Shown one piece after another: positions 23,710 through 33,730 of a DNA stretch of 64,000 nucleotides; position 1 is the stretch's first letter, and each line of letters opens with the position of its first letter. A program made the position numbers and the translations under genes. Below the pieces are notes generated by a model. The model made no database searches. It was given only the letters and a program-made list of their open reading frames with translations, and had not been told where the DNA came from. The stretch is from Agapanthus africanus (Eukaryota > Streptophyta > Magnoliopsida > Asparagales > Amaryllidaceae): positions 111,185,241-111,249,240 of the forward strand of contig JASDDO010000016.1 of NCBI GenBank assembly GCA_030015575.1, written 5' to 3'.

Positions 23710-26700
23710 ATGCTAAAGAGTTTTCTTCTCTCTCTCCTAATTGCAGCGACCCTGAAAATGACTGGACTTAAGTTACTTTTAGAGAAAAATATACTGACAG
23801 GGCCAAACTATAAAGATTGGCTGCGGAATGTCAAGATGGCTTTGACCTATGACAAACTGGGGTACGTCCTCACCGCTATAGCACCTGCTGTCCTTGGTCC
23901 CAAATCCAGCAATGCGGATAAGGAAATCCGTAAAACCTGGGATTTAGATTGCGCGAGAGCCAAGTGCATCGTGCTTGCCTCGATGAATAATGAACATCAG
24001 AGGAGGCACGAGGATATGACCCTTGATGGCATATTTCTCCATACAAAGGAACTTTATGGAGAGCAATCTCGTATAGCAAGATACGAGACCTCTAAGAAAC
24101 TATTTCGAGCGAGGTTGGCTGTCGGGTCATCGGTAGGTGAACATGTCCTACAGATGATCGGCTATATTGAAGAGCTCGCGGACCTTGGAACGACTTTGGA
24201 TAATGAGCTCTATACAGACCTTGTTCTCCAGTCCCTTCCTCCCACCTACGCCCAGTTTATCCTCAACTTCAATCTTCAAGGAAAAGAAGTTGAACTTGCG
24301 GAACTCCTGAACATGTTAAGGAGTGCAGAGGGCACCTTGCAGAAGGCAAGGGAAACACCCGCTATGTTTGTTGGCGGTTCATCTTCTTCCGGGTCCAAGG
24401 CTAGAGCCAAAGGAAGGAAGAAGAAGGCCGCACCCAGACCTAGAGGAGGTGTTAGTAAGGTGGGAAAGAAGGGAAAGAAAAAGTTTACAGTACCGGTAGT
24501 TGGCCTGGATGAGTGCTTCCATTGTCATAGGAAAGGGCACTGGAAGAAGGATTGCAAGGCGTGGAACGCCAAGAACCAGGAACCGAAGCAAGCTGTGGCT
24601 TCGACTTCAGGTGTGTTTGTAATTGAGAATTGTCTGTCAATCAACTCTACTTCCTGGGTATTGGATACCGGGTCAGGATCTCATATTTGCAATTCATTGC
24701 AGGCACTGAGAAACCGTAGAGTGCTGAAGGAAGGTGATATGATCCTCAGGGTTGCTAACGGAGCTAGCGTGGGAGCTGCGTCCGTCGGGGATTATCACCT
24801 AGGATTGACGAGTGGACACATTTTGGTTTTACATAACTGTTATTTTGTACCCAGCTTAACGTGTAATATCATATCAGTTTCCTTGTTATCAAATAAAGGT
24901 TATGATTTCACGTTTGTAAGAGATGTTGTCAACATCCACCTTAATCATGGTTTGATTGGGTCCGGTACTCTAAATAACGGCATATATGTGTTAAACCAAC
25001 TCCAAATTTTCAATGTCCAGAACACACTAAAAAGAAAGTCTCCAGATTTAAATAAAGCTTTCTTATGGCATTGTAGACTGGGTCACATCAATGAGAGAAG
25101 GTTGACTAAGTTGCATAGAGAAGGATATTTGGACACGTTCGAATATCAAACTTATGACACTTGTCAATCTTGTCTCAAAGGAAAGATGACAAAGACTCCA
25201 TTCACTGGACAAGGAGTAAGAGCGAGCGAGCTCTTAGGACTCATACACAGTGATGTATGCGGTCCAATGTCTACACATGCGAGAGGTGGTTATTCCTATT
25301 TCATTACTTTCACGGATGATTTCTCTAGGTTTGGACATGTCTTCTTAATGAAGCATAAATCCGAAGCCTTTGAGAAATTCCTGGAATACAAGAGTGAAGC
25401 GGAAAACCAAACAGGCAAAAGTATTAAGACACTGAGATCTGATCGAGGTGGAGAATACTTAAGTGCCGAGTTCCTAGGTTACCTAAAAGAGAAAGGAATT
25501 CTCTCTCAGCTTACTCCTCCATACACTCCACAGCACAACGGTGTATCGGAGAGACGGAATCGAACCCTATTGGATATGGTACGATCCATGATGAGTAATG
25601 CTGAGTTACCGCGATCTTTCTGGGGGTATGCGCTAGAATCAGCGATACATCTTTTGAACAGAGTTCCAACCAAGACTGTGCCTACCACACCATATCAGAT
25701 GTGGAGTGGGAAGAAACCCTATCTTCAGTACCTGAAGACATGGGGATGTCCAGCTTTTGTAAAAAAGCAGCATCCGGACAAGCTCGAGGCACGCTCAGTA
25801 GAGTGTAAGTTTGTGGGATATCCAAAGAACTCTACAGGATATTGCTTCTATTACGCAGAGGAACAAAAGGTTTTTGTTTCTCGTCATGCCCGCTTCTTAG
25901 AAACTGAATTTTTGGAAAATCAGAAGAGTGGGAGCGAAATAGAACTGGAAGAAATTCCAGAACCACAAACTGCTACTGAAAGTTTGGTAGAACCAGAGGT
26001 TCAAGAAGAACAGAACATTCCCGCACCCCTCCGCAGGAGTAGTAGGCCGTCTCGTCCGCCTGAGAGATACTACGGTTTTCTCATAGATGGGGATAGAGAG
26101 GATTGCATCATAGATGATGATGAACCTACTGACTTCAGGCAGGCCATCCAGAGCGGCGACTCGGTACGATGGCTAGATGCAATGCGGACCGAAATGGAGT
26201 CCATGTACACCAACAAAGTATGGACTTTGGACTTTGCTCCAGATGGGGTAAAACCCATAGGATGCAAATGGATCTTCAAGAAAAAGATTGGTGTAGATGG
26301 ACAGGTGGAAACCTATAAGGCTAGACTTGTTGCAAAGGGTTTTCGTCAAAGACCTGGTTTGGACTATGACGAAACCTTTTCTCCAGTGGCTATGCTCAAA
26401 TCCATTCGGGTCCTTCTTGCTATTGCTGCCTTCCATGATTATGAAATCTGGCAGATGGACGTAAAGACGGCTTTTCTGAATGGAAATTTAGAAGAGAGCG
26501 TCTATATGGATCAGCCAGAGGGTTTCAATCAGAGTGGGAGCAGCGGGAAAGTATGCAAGCTGCTTAAGTCCATTTATGGACTAAAGCAGGCATCGCGGAG
26601 TTGGAACATCTGTTTTGATGAGACAGTCAAAGAATATGACTTTATCAAAAATCCAGATGAACCGTGCATATATAGTAAAGTTGTGGCCAGAAGTGTCGTG

Positions 26701-27699
26701 TTCCTCGTCTTGTACGTGGATGACATTCTATTGATAGGAAATGACATTCCTATGCTACAATCTGTCAAAGGATTCTTGTCACACAGGTTCTCCATGAAAG
26801 ACCTGGGTGATGCCTCTTACATTCTGGGGATCCGGATCTATCGTGATAGATCCAAGAGGATGTTGGGACTTTCGCAGTCCAGGTATATCGACACTGTACT
26901 GAAAAGATTCAGTATGGAAGATTCTAAGCGCGGTAATCTACCGGCTTGTCACGGAATCACCCTCTCCAAAGAGATGTCTCCCAAGACTGATTTGGAAAGG
27001 GAACGCATGTCTATTATACCCTACGCTTCTGCGGTAGGCTCTATAATGTATGCGATGTTGTGTACCAGACCAGATGTAGCTTACGCACTAAGCGTGGTAA
27101 GCCGGTATCAGTCAGACCCAGGGGAGAAACACTGGATAGCAGTAAAGAACATTCTCAAGTACCTGAGGAGGACTAAGGAGATGTTCTTGGTTTACGGCGG
27201 AAAAGACCTCAGGTTGGAGGCCTTTGCTGATTCCGGCTTCCAGAGTGATAAGGACGATTCCAAGTCCATGTCGGGTTATGTCTTTACCCTCAATGGAGGG
27301 GCGGTGTGCTGGAAGAGCTCCAAGCAGGACACCGTTGCTGACTCGACGATGGAAGCGGAGTATATAGCTGCTTGCGATGCCGCAAAAGAAGCAGTCTGGA
27401 TGAAGAAGTTCCTAACAGAACTTCAGGTGGTTCCTACCATAGTTGATCCAATACCTCTGTATTGCGACAACAACGGAGCTATAGCTTTAGCGAAGGAACC
27501 AAGGTCCCATCAGAAGTCCAGACACATCTTAAGGCGGTATCACCTGATCAGGGAGATCATTGATCGTCAGGAGATCGAGGTTCGGAGAGTTGCTTCAGAA
27601 GAGAACATTGCTGATCCATTCACGAAGGCCCTTCCTCAGATTCAGTTCGAGAGGCTACTCGAGATCATTGGTCTGCGATATGCCAGTACATGGCCCTAG
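23710..27699 (+). CDS. gag-pol: Copia gag-pol polyprotein, intact
   Basis: 1,329 codons from the first in-frame ATG. The likelier start is residue 17 (23758, MTGLKLL), because residues 2-16 merely translate the CT-rich tract. Order: gag, with zinc knuckle CFHCHRKGHWKKDC at 269-282; aspartic protease DTGS at 319; integrase with its HHCC finger from H454 and catalytic D515, D578 and E614 (35 residues between the last two); reverse transcriptase with YVDD at 1002-1005; RNase H with D1174, E1215 and D1253. Protease should cut the product; integrase and reverse transcriptase copy and insert the element. Length fits the copia family. No stop, frameshift or lost catalytic residue is seen. No envelope gene. 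Lineage (Angela/Tork side) is inferred. Confidence 0.95.
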   Translation: MLKSFLLSLLIAATLKMTGLKLLLEKNILTGPNYKDWLRNVKMALTYDKLGYVLTAIAPAVLGPKSSNADKEIRKTWDLDCARAKCIVLASMNNEHQRRHEDMTLDGIFLHTKELYGEQSRIARYETSKKLFRARLAVGSSVGEHVLQMIGYIEELADLGTTLDNELYTDLVLQSLPPTYAQFILNFNLQGKEVELAELLNMLRSAEGTLQKARETPAMFVGGSSSSGSKARAKGRKKKAAPRPRGGVSKVGKKGKKKFTVPVVGLDECFHCHRKGHWKKDCKAWNAKNQEPKQAVASTSGVFVIENCLSINSTSWVLDTGSGSHICNSLQALRNRRVLKEGDMILRVANGASVGAASVGDYHLGLTSGHILVLHNCYFVPSLTCNIISVSLLSNKGYDFTFVRDVVNIHLNHGLIGSGTLNNGIYVLNQLQIFNVQNTLKRKSPDLNKAFLWHCRLGHINERRLTKLHREGYLDTFEYQTYDTCQSCLKGKMTKTPFTGQGVRASELLGLIHSDVCGPMSTHARGGYSYFITFTDDFSRFGHVFLMKHKSEAFEKFLEYKSEAENQTGKSIKTLRSDRGGEYLSAEFLGYLKEKGILSQLTPPYTPQHNGVSERRNRTLLDMVRSMMSNAELPRSFWGYALESAIHLLNRVPTKTVPTTPYQMWSGKKPYLQYLKTWGCPAFVKKQHPDKLEARSVECKFVGYPKNSTGYCFYYAEEQKVFVSRHARFLETEFLENQKSGSEIELEEIPEPQTATESLVEPEVQEEQNIPAPLRRSSRPSRPPERYYGFLIDGDREDCIIDDDEPTDFRQAIQSGDSVRWLDAMRTEMESMYTNKVWTLDFAPDGVKPIGCKWIFKKKIGVDGQVETYKARLVAKGFRQRPGLDYDETFSPVAMLKSIRVLLAIAAFHDYEIWQMDVKTAFLNGNLEESVYMDQPEGFNQSGSSGKVCKLLKSIYGLKQASRSWNICFDETVKEYDFIKNPDEPCIYSKVVARSVVFLVLYVDDILLIGNDIPMLQSVKGFLSHRFSMKDLGDASYILGIRIYRDRSKRMLGLSQSRYIDTVLKRFSMEDSKRGNLPACHGITLSKEMSPKTDLERERMSIIPYASAVGSIMYAMLCTRPDVAYALSVVSRYQSDPGEKHWIAVKNILKYLRRTKEMFLVYGGKDLRLEAFADSGFQSDKDDSKSMSGYVFTLNGGAVCWKSSKQDTVADSTMEAEYIAACDAAKEAVWMKKFLTELQVVPTIVDPIPLYCDNNGAIALAKEPRSHQKSRHILRRYHLIREIIDRQEIEVRRVASEENIADPFTKALPQIQFERLLEIIGLRYASTWP

Positions 27700-27702
27700 T
27701 GC

Positions 27703-27713
27703 AAGTGGGAGAT
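27703..27713 (+). promoter_or_regulatory. Polypurine tract of element E
   Basis: AAGTGGGAGAT directly before the 3' LTR at 27714; primes plus-strand synthesis. Confidence 0.9.
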
Positions 27714-29595
27714 TGTTAGTGTTTATGCCCTAGAAGGCCATTACTGTATCATACTAGCTTGTATATTACTTAATGGAAGCTTGGGATATTCACATGTATA
27801 TAACAGTCTTGCTAAACATGGTAGTATGCTACTTGGTTTTTCTATCTTAATATGTGAGTATACGTATTGATAGAGCTCTTAGGATCTTGCTTGGCTACCA
27901 GCGTTGTGATGGCAGTCACACTAGTGGGGGCTGGGTGGTCTACAAGCACATCCTTATTCAGGTCCCTGGTCGTTGGATTATCGAGACAGAGCATCGATAC
28001 TCCGGAGTAGACTAGTGTGTACGCTTCTCATCCCAGTTGGGGAGATGGTCTGTCCCACAGCCATTAGTACGTCGTACTGGAGATAGTATACAGGTGCTCG
28101 TTAGGTTACGGGTACACCGGACAGGACTCACAGGGAACTGTTGGTTGGTTTGATACCAGTCGTCAGTGAACAGTTCCCAGGTGACATGAGTACAGCGTAG
28201 TCCGCAGACTTGACACTGCTACTTCGCCTCGAGTGTGTCCCACTGTTCTTAGATTGCTACCCTACCACGGCTCAAAGGAGTCGTGCAAACAGGTAGCAGT
28301 TGGGTGCAGTCCCGAGCACTTGGAGGCAGTGGCGGTTAGACAGGATTCGTCCCTCCCGGTATTGGGAGTAGATATCGTGCTGTGTCAGAGAGCCATTACG
28401 CAAAGTCCCTGGCCAGGGCAAGCGAGATTTGCTGGTAGGTTCCAGCAGTTTCTCAGGGTGTAATGGGCTTCACTCCGACACGACTTATACCGCTATTAGG
28501 GGACTGACGCTTGCCGCCCCCCTAGGCCCGATATGCGATAGTCATGGACGAACGGACCGGACTGTATGGAGATTGTCACATCAGACTCAGTAGGAGTTCG
28601 GATGGGTTTACTCATCGGCCTTCTTATCGACAACTACCTGGGGACCGTTACGTACAGCTAGTGCCGCTTGCGGTCTGTGGTTAAACCCACTGCCAGCGTA
28701 GTAGTCGAGTCTCTAGAGTCCCACACAGAGAGTTTCCTACTCCAGGCGAAACGATATAGAGGTTGCATGGTTTTGCGACAAAGGGTTCGGACGCATACGT
28801 GCGTTTACGCGCGTACGACTTTCGGACAGTTTTTACCAGTCGGCTTTGGTTTAAGCCAGTTACTGGTATCCGGTTATTGGATTTTTACAGTCTAAAGTTT
28901 TTCCGTATTTTTACGGATTGGAGGGGCGTTCTCGTAATTACTCGAGAAGCTTCTAGAAGATGTGACTAAGGAGGTTTGTTTTGGAAAGAGAGTGAGTCAT
29001 AGTGGTGATTCATTCACTTCATTAATGCACATTTATTGCTTAATGACTCATGTTAATGAATCATCACAAGATATTTTGTGAAGCATGCTTATTCATTTCC
29101 TTTATTGATTTTTAGAAAATAAGAATGCTTCATAATAATATGATACACTCTCTCTCTTCTCTCATTATCATATTACACATTCTCTCTCCTCAAGCTCTCA
29201 TCTTCTAACCCTAATCCTTAATCCTCATGTGTTGAGATCAAAGGATTAGTTAGACTAAACAATCCATAACCCACACTCTTTATCATCCTATCATCTTTGA
29301 TTAGCAATCAAAGTTGATTAGTTACCTCAAGTTAGAGGTTTAGCTTGGAGTTTCGCTCTCGGGTGGATCGTCTACTACCTAGAGAAGGCCGAGGAGAACC
29401 AAGGAGGACATAAAGAAGAAGGACCGGTTCATTAGGTATAATCCCTAATCACTTATGTAAAGAAACTCATAAGAATACGGTTTTTAGGGTTTAGCTTCGA
29501 TTCAAGCGGTTAGTCGATGTTCGTTGTTTAAACTTGATAAGTTTTTGTAATTTCCGCCTCCCCATAAGTACTGGGGTGTACTACATCGACTTACA
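27714..29595 (+). repeat. 3' LTR of element E
   Basis: 1,882 bp, the same length as the 5' LTR at an offset of 7,858. The only difference seen by eye is at 28065. Confidence 0.95.
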
Positions 29596-29600
29596 TAAAG

Positions 29601-29692
29601 ATCCGTCTTTGGGTTGTTCGGCACGGCTAAAGTTTTAATCGGGCATGGTTGATGCCTCGTAGAACCTTGTGAGCGTGCCTAGCAACCCTACA
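29601..29692 (+). repeat. 3' LTR of element D, last part
   Basis: Continues from 19855 after element E and ends GCAACCCTACA, giving D a 3' LTR of about 2,193 bp, close to the 2,233 bp of B. ATTCC at 29693-29697 repeats the 11845-11849 target site. Confidence 0.8.
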
Positions 29693-30567
29693 ATTCCTAC
29701 GATATCTAATGCGTCTATGAAACGAAAAAGGTAATCATTAATATTATATTATGAGTTTACATTTTCTATGATCTATACATGTATTGTTATTATTTCTCTT
29801 ACAAACATGTATTGTATGCATATGTAATGATTGTACTTCTATCTAGGAGTGATGGAGACGTCTGGACCAGTGAGGGGCCAGGGCACCAGATGCAGCGGCA
29901 GAAGCGGCTCCAGAGGCAGGGGTAGAGCGATTTTTCCCGGGAAGCTATGTGGGGAGCAGTTCCTACTGTAGAGGGGTGGTGTTGCACCCCCCGTCCGGAC
30001 AGAGTCTAGATGACTTTTTTCGTGTGGACTTTGCCACACTTGCAGGTATATTTATATATTATATATTGCATGCATATTCATTTTGAACGATATATTATAG
30101 ATATACACGCATATTCATTTTGAAGTTACTTATATTGTCATTTTTATTGTCTAGTTAGAGGAGGTGCTTCCACATCCTGGGCACAGGCCGTTCCCACACC
30201 TGCAGGTATATTTATATATTATATATTTCACGCATATTCATTTTGAATCATATATTATAGATATATGTATATTCATTTTGAAGCTACTTATATAGTCATT
30301 TTTTATTATCTAGTTGGAGGGGGTGCCTCCACATCCGGGACAAAGGCCGTTCACATACTTCCAGGTATATTTATATATTATATATTGCACGTATATTCAT
30401 TTTGAACGATATATTATAGATAGATATGCATATTCATTTTGAAGTTACTTATATAGTCATTTTTTATTGTCTAGTTGGAGGGGGTGCCTCCATATCCGGG
30501 ACACAGGCCGTTCCCACACGATCCATACCCTCCGAGCATTCTGCATGTTAGCATTTTTACTATATAA
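29693..30567 (+). pseudogene. CACTA TNP2-like gene, 3' remnant with repeated mini-exons
   Basis: The frame continues from 11849 across the D insertion (VDIP then TISNASMKRKR) to a donor-like site at 29731. An exon-like block (29847-30045) follows, with two in-frame stops. Then come exon-like units 30155-30205 and 30314-30364, each 51 bp with GT..AG flanks, and a last exon from 30475 to a TAA at 30565-30567. The mini-exons encode proline-rich peptides such as LEGVPPHPGQRPF. Intron-like gaps are 109, 108 and 110 bp. Splicing is predicted from GT/AG and phase only. The stops show the gene is dead. Similarity to known TNP2 tails was not tested. Confidence 0.6.
30041..30525 (+). repeat. About 159-bp tandem repeat (mini-exon plus intron)
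   Basis: Starts at 30041, 30201 and 30360, each with GCAGGTATATTTATATATT or a close variant, an AT-rich gap and a GTTGGAGGGGGTG-like block. Three units plus a terminal partial one. Confidence 0.85.
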
Positions 30568-30569
30568 TA

Positions 30570-31430
30570 TGTAACACTCTAGAACGATCGTACGATATTT
30601 TTAATTGAATAAAGTGATATTAACTAATATTCTGGTTATATAAATAATTATTTGAATATTGGTTTGGGTTATTACGCGAGGTTATTGGCAAACTGTTATT
30701 GGGTTATGGTGACTTGGGTTTGGCAGTGTTTTATTGGGTTATAAGTATTTGGTTGTTATAAAAGATATACGTTATTTACTATTTGAATGGTAATTATATT
30801 TTCTATATCTTAAATCCCTAATCCTAATTGATATAGACTTATGAGACATATGACCATTTAAAATATTTATTTGATAAAAGATATATGGTTTTGAGATGGG
30901 AAAGATATTTCGTTTTATCTCTTTTCTATTCCTCTCTGATATAGGGCTTCATGTAGATATTTGACCCGCATGCAAATTAATCTATCCTATTTAAACCCTC
31001 AAGCAAACATGCATATGCTATTTTCCTCCATATTATTTCTTTTATCAAAACCCTAGCCTCTCTCTCCCCATCAAAAGCGAACCCTAATTCTAAAACGAGC
31101 AGCTGTTATCTTCATCGTCAACGTCAGCTGTATCATCATCACCAACATCGTCATTGTTGTTGCATTGGTTTCATCATCGTCTTCTTCCCCCAATCCTTCG
31201 AGCAATCGAGTTAAGATCTTGTCGACGTCTCAAGCTTTATGTCGTCATTGTGGTATTTGTCTTCGAGGAAATTATTTCTAAATACTTTGCTACATGCTAG
31301 TTACGGCCGGATTAGATCCGGCGTAACACTATTATTACTGTTAATGTCTTATAATTAAATTGATCGTAAACCCTGTTTAATGATATATCGAAATCTGAAT
31401 CACGATATGTCGATAACCTTGATCTAGTCA
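30570..31430 (+). mobile_element. Probable small gypsy-type solo LTR
   Basis: It starts TGTAACACTCTAG, a usual gypsy LTR start, just after the CACTA stop codon, and ends GATCTAGTCA. TAATA flanks it at 30565-30569 and 31431-31435. A TATA-like TATTTAAA lies near 30989, followed by an AACCCTAG leader and a CT-rich stretch, as in a promoter. The end point rests on the 5-bp duplication and could be wrong. No coding region was found. Confidence 0.5.
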
Positions 31431-31554
31431 TAATACTTGATGTGAAACTCTAAAAGATACTTTCTTTATATTGTTTAATCGATATAGTGGAACGTAGAGT
31501 AATCGACATAATTATAGTTGTGATTGCATACATTAAATTTAATGGAAACCCAAA
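31431..31554. other. Likely 3' flank of the CACTA gene
   Basis: AT-rich sequence with no gene or repeat that I recognise, between the solo LTR and the AGACGTCT array. It could be 3' untranslated sequence of the CACTA element. Confidence 0.35.
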
Positions 31555-31925
31555 ATTGAAAATATTAGACCGTCTCAAAAAATCACGTGGAGACGTCTGC
31601 TATCTGAACACCAGATGTCACTGAATCATATTTATATTAAATCGATTTGAACTATAGTTTCTGCCCATGTAGGACAAGACGTCTCTGAAATACATTTACA
31701 GAACCATGAAATGAACCGCAGACGTCTTCCCAAGATGTTTGCAATTCGTATAAGTAGGGACTAGATGTCTCCTACAGACGTATGGCATATAAAACGTGAT
31801 GAACTAGACATTCTCCCACAGATGTCTGGAATAAAATATGAGGTAGACCTGACGTCTCCTACAGACGTCTGCTGTATATAAACTTGGACCAGACGTCTTC
31901 CACAGATGTCTGATGATTAAATCTG
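31555..31925. repeat. Array of AGACGTCT palindromes (possible CACTA subterminal repeats)
   Basis: About seven degenerate units of roughly 42-44 bp. The best ones read like GACGTCTCCTACAGACGTCTG (near 31847) or CAGACGTCTTCCACAGATGTC (near 31888), i.e. two facing copies of AGACGTCT. Plant CACTA elements carry such subterminal repeats as transposase binding sites, and the TNP2-like gene lies just upstream; that link is inference. No CACTA/TAGTG terminus was found. Confidence 0.6.
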
Positions 31926-31984
31926 CTGAAACTAATATGTTATTGTTCCCTTATAAAAAAAGAAAGAAAAAAAGAAGGAAGCCC
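31926..31984. other. Short A-rich spacer
   Basis: Contains an A-rich tract and a CCCCCCC run just before the CACGTG array. A TGTTATTG at about 31940 could be an element start, without further support. Confidence 0.3.
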
Positions 31985-32656
31985 CCCCACATAATAACAC
32001 GTGAGCGCTCACATGCAAAGCATGTGAGTACTGGCTTCAGATAGGATTATATCCTATGGCAGCCCCCACGTGTTAAACACGTGAGCGCTCACATGCAAAG
32101 CATTTAAGTACTGGCTTCAGATAAGATTAAATCCTATAAAAGCCTCCACGCGTTAAACACGTGAGCACTCATATGCAAAGCATGTGAGCACCCTGACCAT
32201 AATTATATGGCAGCGCCCACATAAAAGGCACGTGAGCGCCGCTGCCATATATGTATATGGCAGTATCACGTGATATCCACGTGAGCGCATCATCTTGAAG
32301 CGCTCGCTTCTAATAGAATTAAATTCTAAATGATAGAATTAAATTTTATTTGGGAAATATTTCCCCTATCTTTCTAATATAGAAAGATTTTCTCTGTTAA
32401 ACAAAGAGCTTTTGGATTTAAAATCCAACGGTGATTATAATATCATTAATCAAAGCAGAAGATAGAATTAAATTCTATGTTAGAAAAATATTTCTCTAAT
32501 CTTGTTAAAATTAATAAGAAATATTTTCAACAGATAGCCACTGGATCAAAAATCCAAGGGTGGATAAAATTCCCCAGGTGATCTTTAACGTCAATTAGAT
32601 TAATTGATATATCTCAATGAGAGATTTTCTCAAACTAATTGATAGTTTTCCCTCTC

Positions 32657-32667
32657 CTATATAAAGG
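32657..32667 (+). promoter_or_regulatory. TATA-box-like site
   Basis: CTATATAAAGG followed by an A/C-rich leader with AAAACCCTCGA, as in plant LTR promoters. No coding region follows within reach. Confidence 0.4.
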
Positions 32668-33730
32668 ACCCTAGAGTTCAAGTCTCAAAGGGAAAGAAAA
32701 CCCTCGATAAACTCCTGATATAGAATACCCTCCATAAGCTTCCATAAAATCAACCGAGAATTTAATTCTCTTTCTGAAGAAGATCATCTCCTTATTCAAA
32801 CCTTTGGTAAAAGTAGAGATAAAAGTTTCCCCTTTCTGCCTCTCTTACGTATGATGTAAGGGTTTAACCCTTTAAAAGAACTTAGTTTTTCCTTGGGATC
32901 TGAGATCCATAAGAAAAATCTCCTATAAAAAGAGAATTTAATTTTCATCGGGAAGATCTTGTTCTTCAGACTCAAGATCCAAGGAAAGACTATGATGTTT
33001 TACCACCCCATATGAATAAAAGAAAAGAACATGGATGAAAGAAAAGAAAAAGATGGAATTTATATTTCAGGAACTTAGTTCCTTCAAGATACGATTAAGA
33101 ACTTAGTTCTCACAAAAAAAAAGAAATTAGTTCTTATATGAAAAAGATATGCGAGGAAAAATTAGAGTTTAAATCTATTAATCTCTATATGAACATGGCA
33201 AGGCTCACATGAAATACACGTGAAAACTCCAAGAAAACATGTCTCGTGAGAACAATGTCTCATATGAAAGACACATGAAAACCCAAGGAAACAATGTTTC
33301 ACGTGATATACATGTGAGCATCCAAAGAAACAGCGTCTCACGTGAAATGCACGTGAGCGCTCAAAAGAAAGCATAAAACAACGCCTCACGTGAAAGGTAC
33401 ATGAGCGCTCAAAAGAAAACACGAAACATCATCTTACGTGATATCCATATGAGCGCTTAAAAGAAGCCATGAAGATAGCGTCTCACGTGATATCTACATG
33501 AGCGCTAAAAAAAAAGCCATATGAGACTTAAAGCTCATGTGAAAGGCACGCGAGCACTGAGACTTAAAGTCTCACGTGAAAAGCACGTGAGTGCCCGAGA
33601 TTTAAAGTCTCATATGATATCCATGTGAGCAATGAGAAGAAAATCAAACAGAAGTGCGTCACGTGATATCCAAGTGAGCGCTTAAAGCCAAAGACATGCA
33701 GTTCATTTGACATCCATGTAAGTGTTATAT

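Larger units (their letters stand above)
21738..23757 (+). other. Leader of element E
   Basis: About 2 kb without long coding frames between primer site and gag. In order: a GC hairpin (21946-21992), a block around GGGGCACTTCC (near 22363) shared with C and D, a CGTTAG...CTAACG hairpin (22706-22726), three TTGTTGGCATACGTCAAGG hairpins (23047-23256), a GGGGTTACGCCCC block (near 23478) and a CGC-GAAA-GCG hairpin (23524-23533). It ends with a CT-rich tract and TTGCAG, which resembles a 3' splice site, just before the gag start. Unlike the leaders of A to D it lacks the GATCCCTTCACCGGGAGTG module. Confidence 0.75.
19856..29595 (+). mobile_element. Element E: complete autonomous Ty1/copia retrotransposon
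   Basis: 9,740 bp with 1,882-bp LTRs at both ends. The target duplication TAAAG lies at 19851-19855 and 29596-29600, the primer site at 21739 and the polypurine tract at 27703. One uninterrupted gag-pol frame carries all expected active-site motifs. The only LTR difference noticed is C at 20207 against T at 28065, which points to very recent insertion. It sits in the 3' LTR of element D. By structure it could supply proteins to the defective relatives around it. Confidence 0.95.
11850..29692 (+). mobile_element. Element D: gag-deleted, decayed copia element, interrupted by E
   Basis: It starts TGTTAGTTATATG at 11850 and ends CCCTACA at 29692, with target duplication ATTCC at 11845-11849 and 29693-29697. 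Removing it restores the reading frame of the CACTA gene across the junction. Parts: truncated 5' LTR (11850-12640), unassigned piece (12641-12960), leader (12961-14880), decayed pol (14881-17740), polypurine tract (17742-17754), and 3' LTR split by element E (17755-19855 and 29601-29692). No primer site is left. Confidence 0.85.

Noticed and set aside
23710-23757. Apparent signal peptide at the start of the gag-pol frame
   Set aside because: The hydrophobic residues translate the CT-rich tract before gag; copia gag has no signal peptide, and residue 17 is the likelier start.
30986-31260. Promoter-like region with TATA and CT-rich leader as a host gene start
   Set aside because: No coding frame follows; it fits better as the promoter part of the proposed solo LTR 30570-31430.
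33162-33422. 86-codon frame with cysteine/histidine repeats inside the CACGTG array
   Set aside because: The regularity comes from the CACGTG repeat read in one frame; no start context or family likeness.
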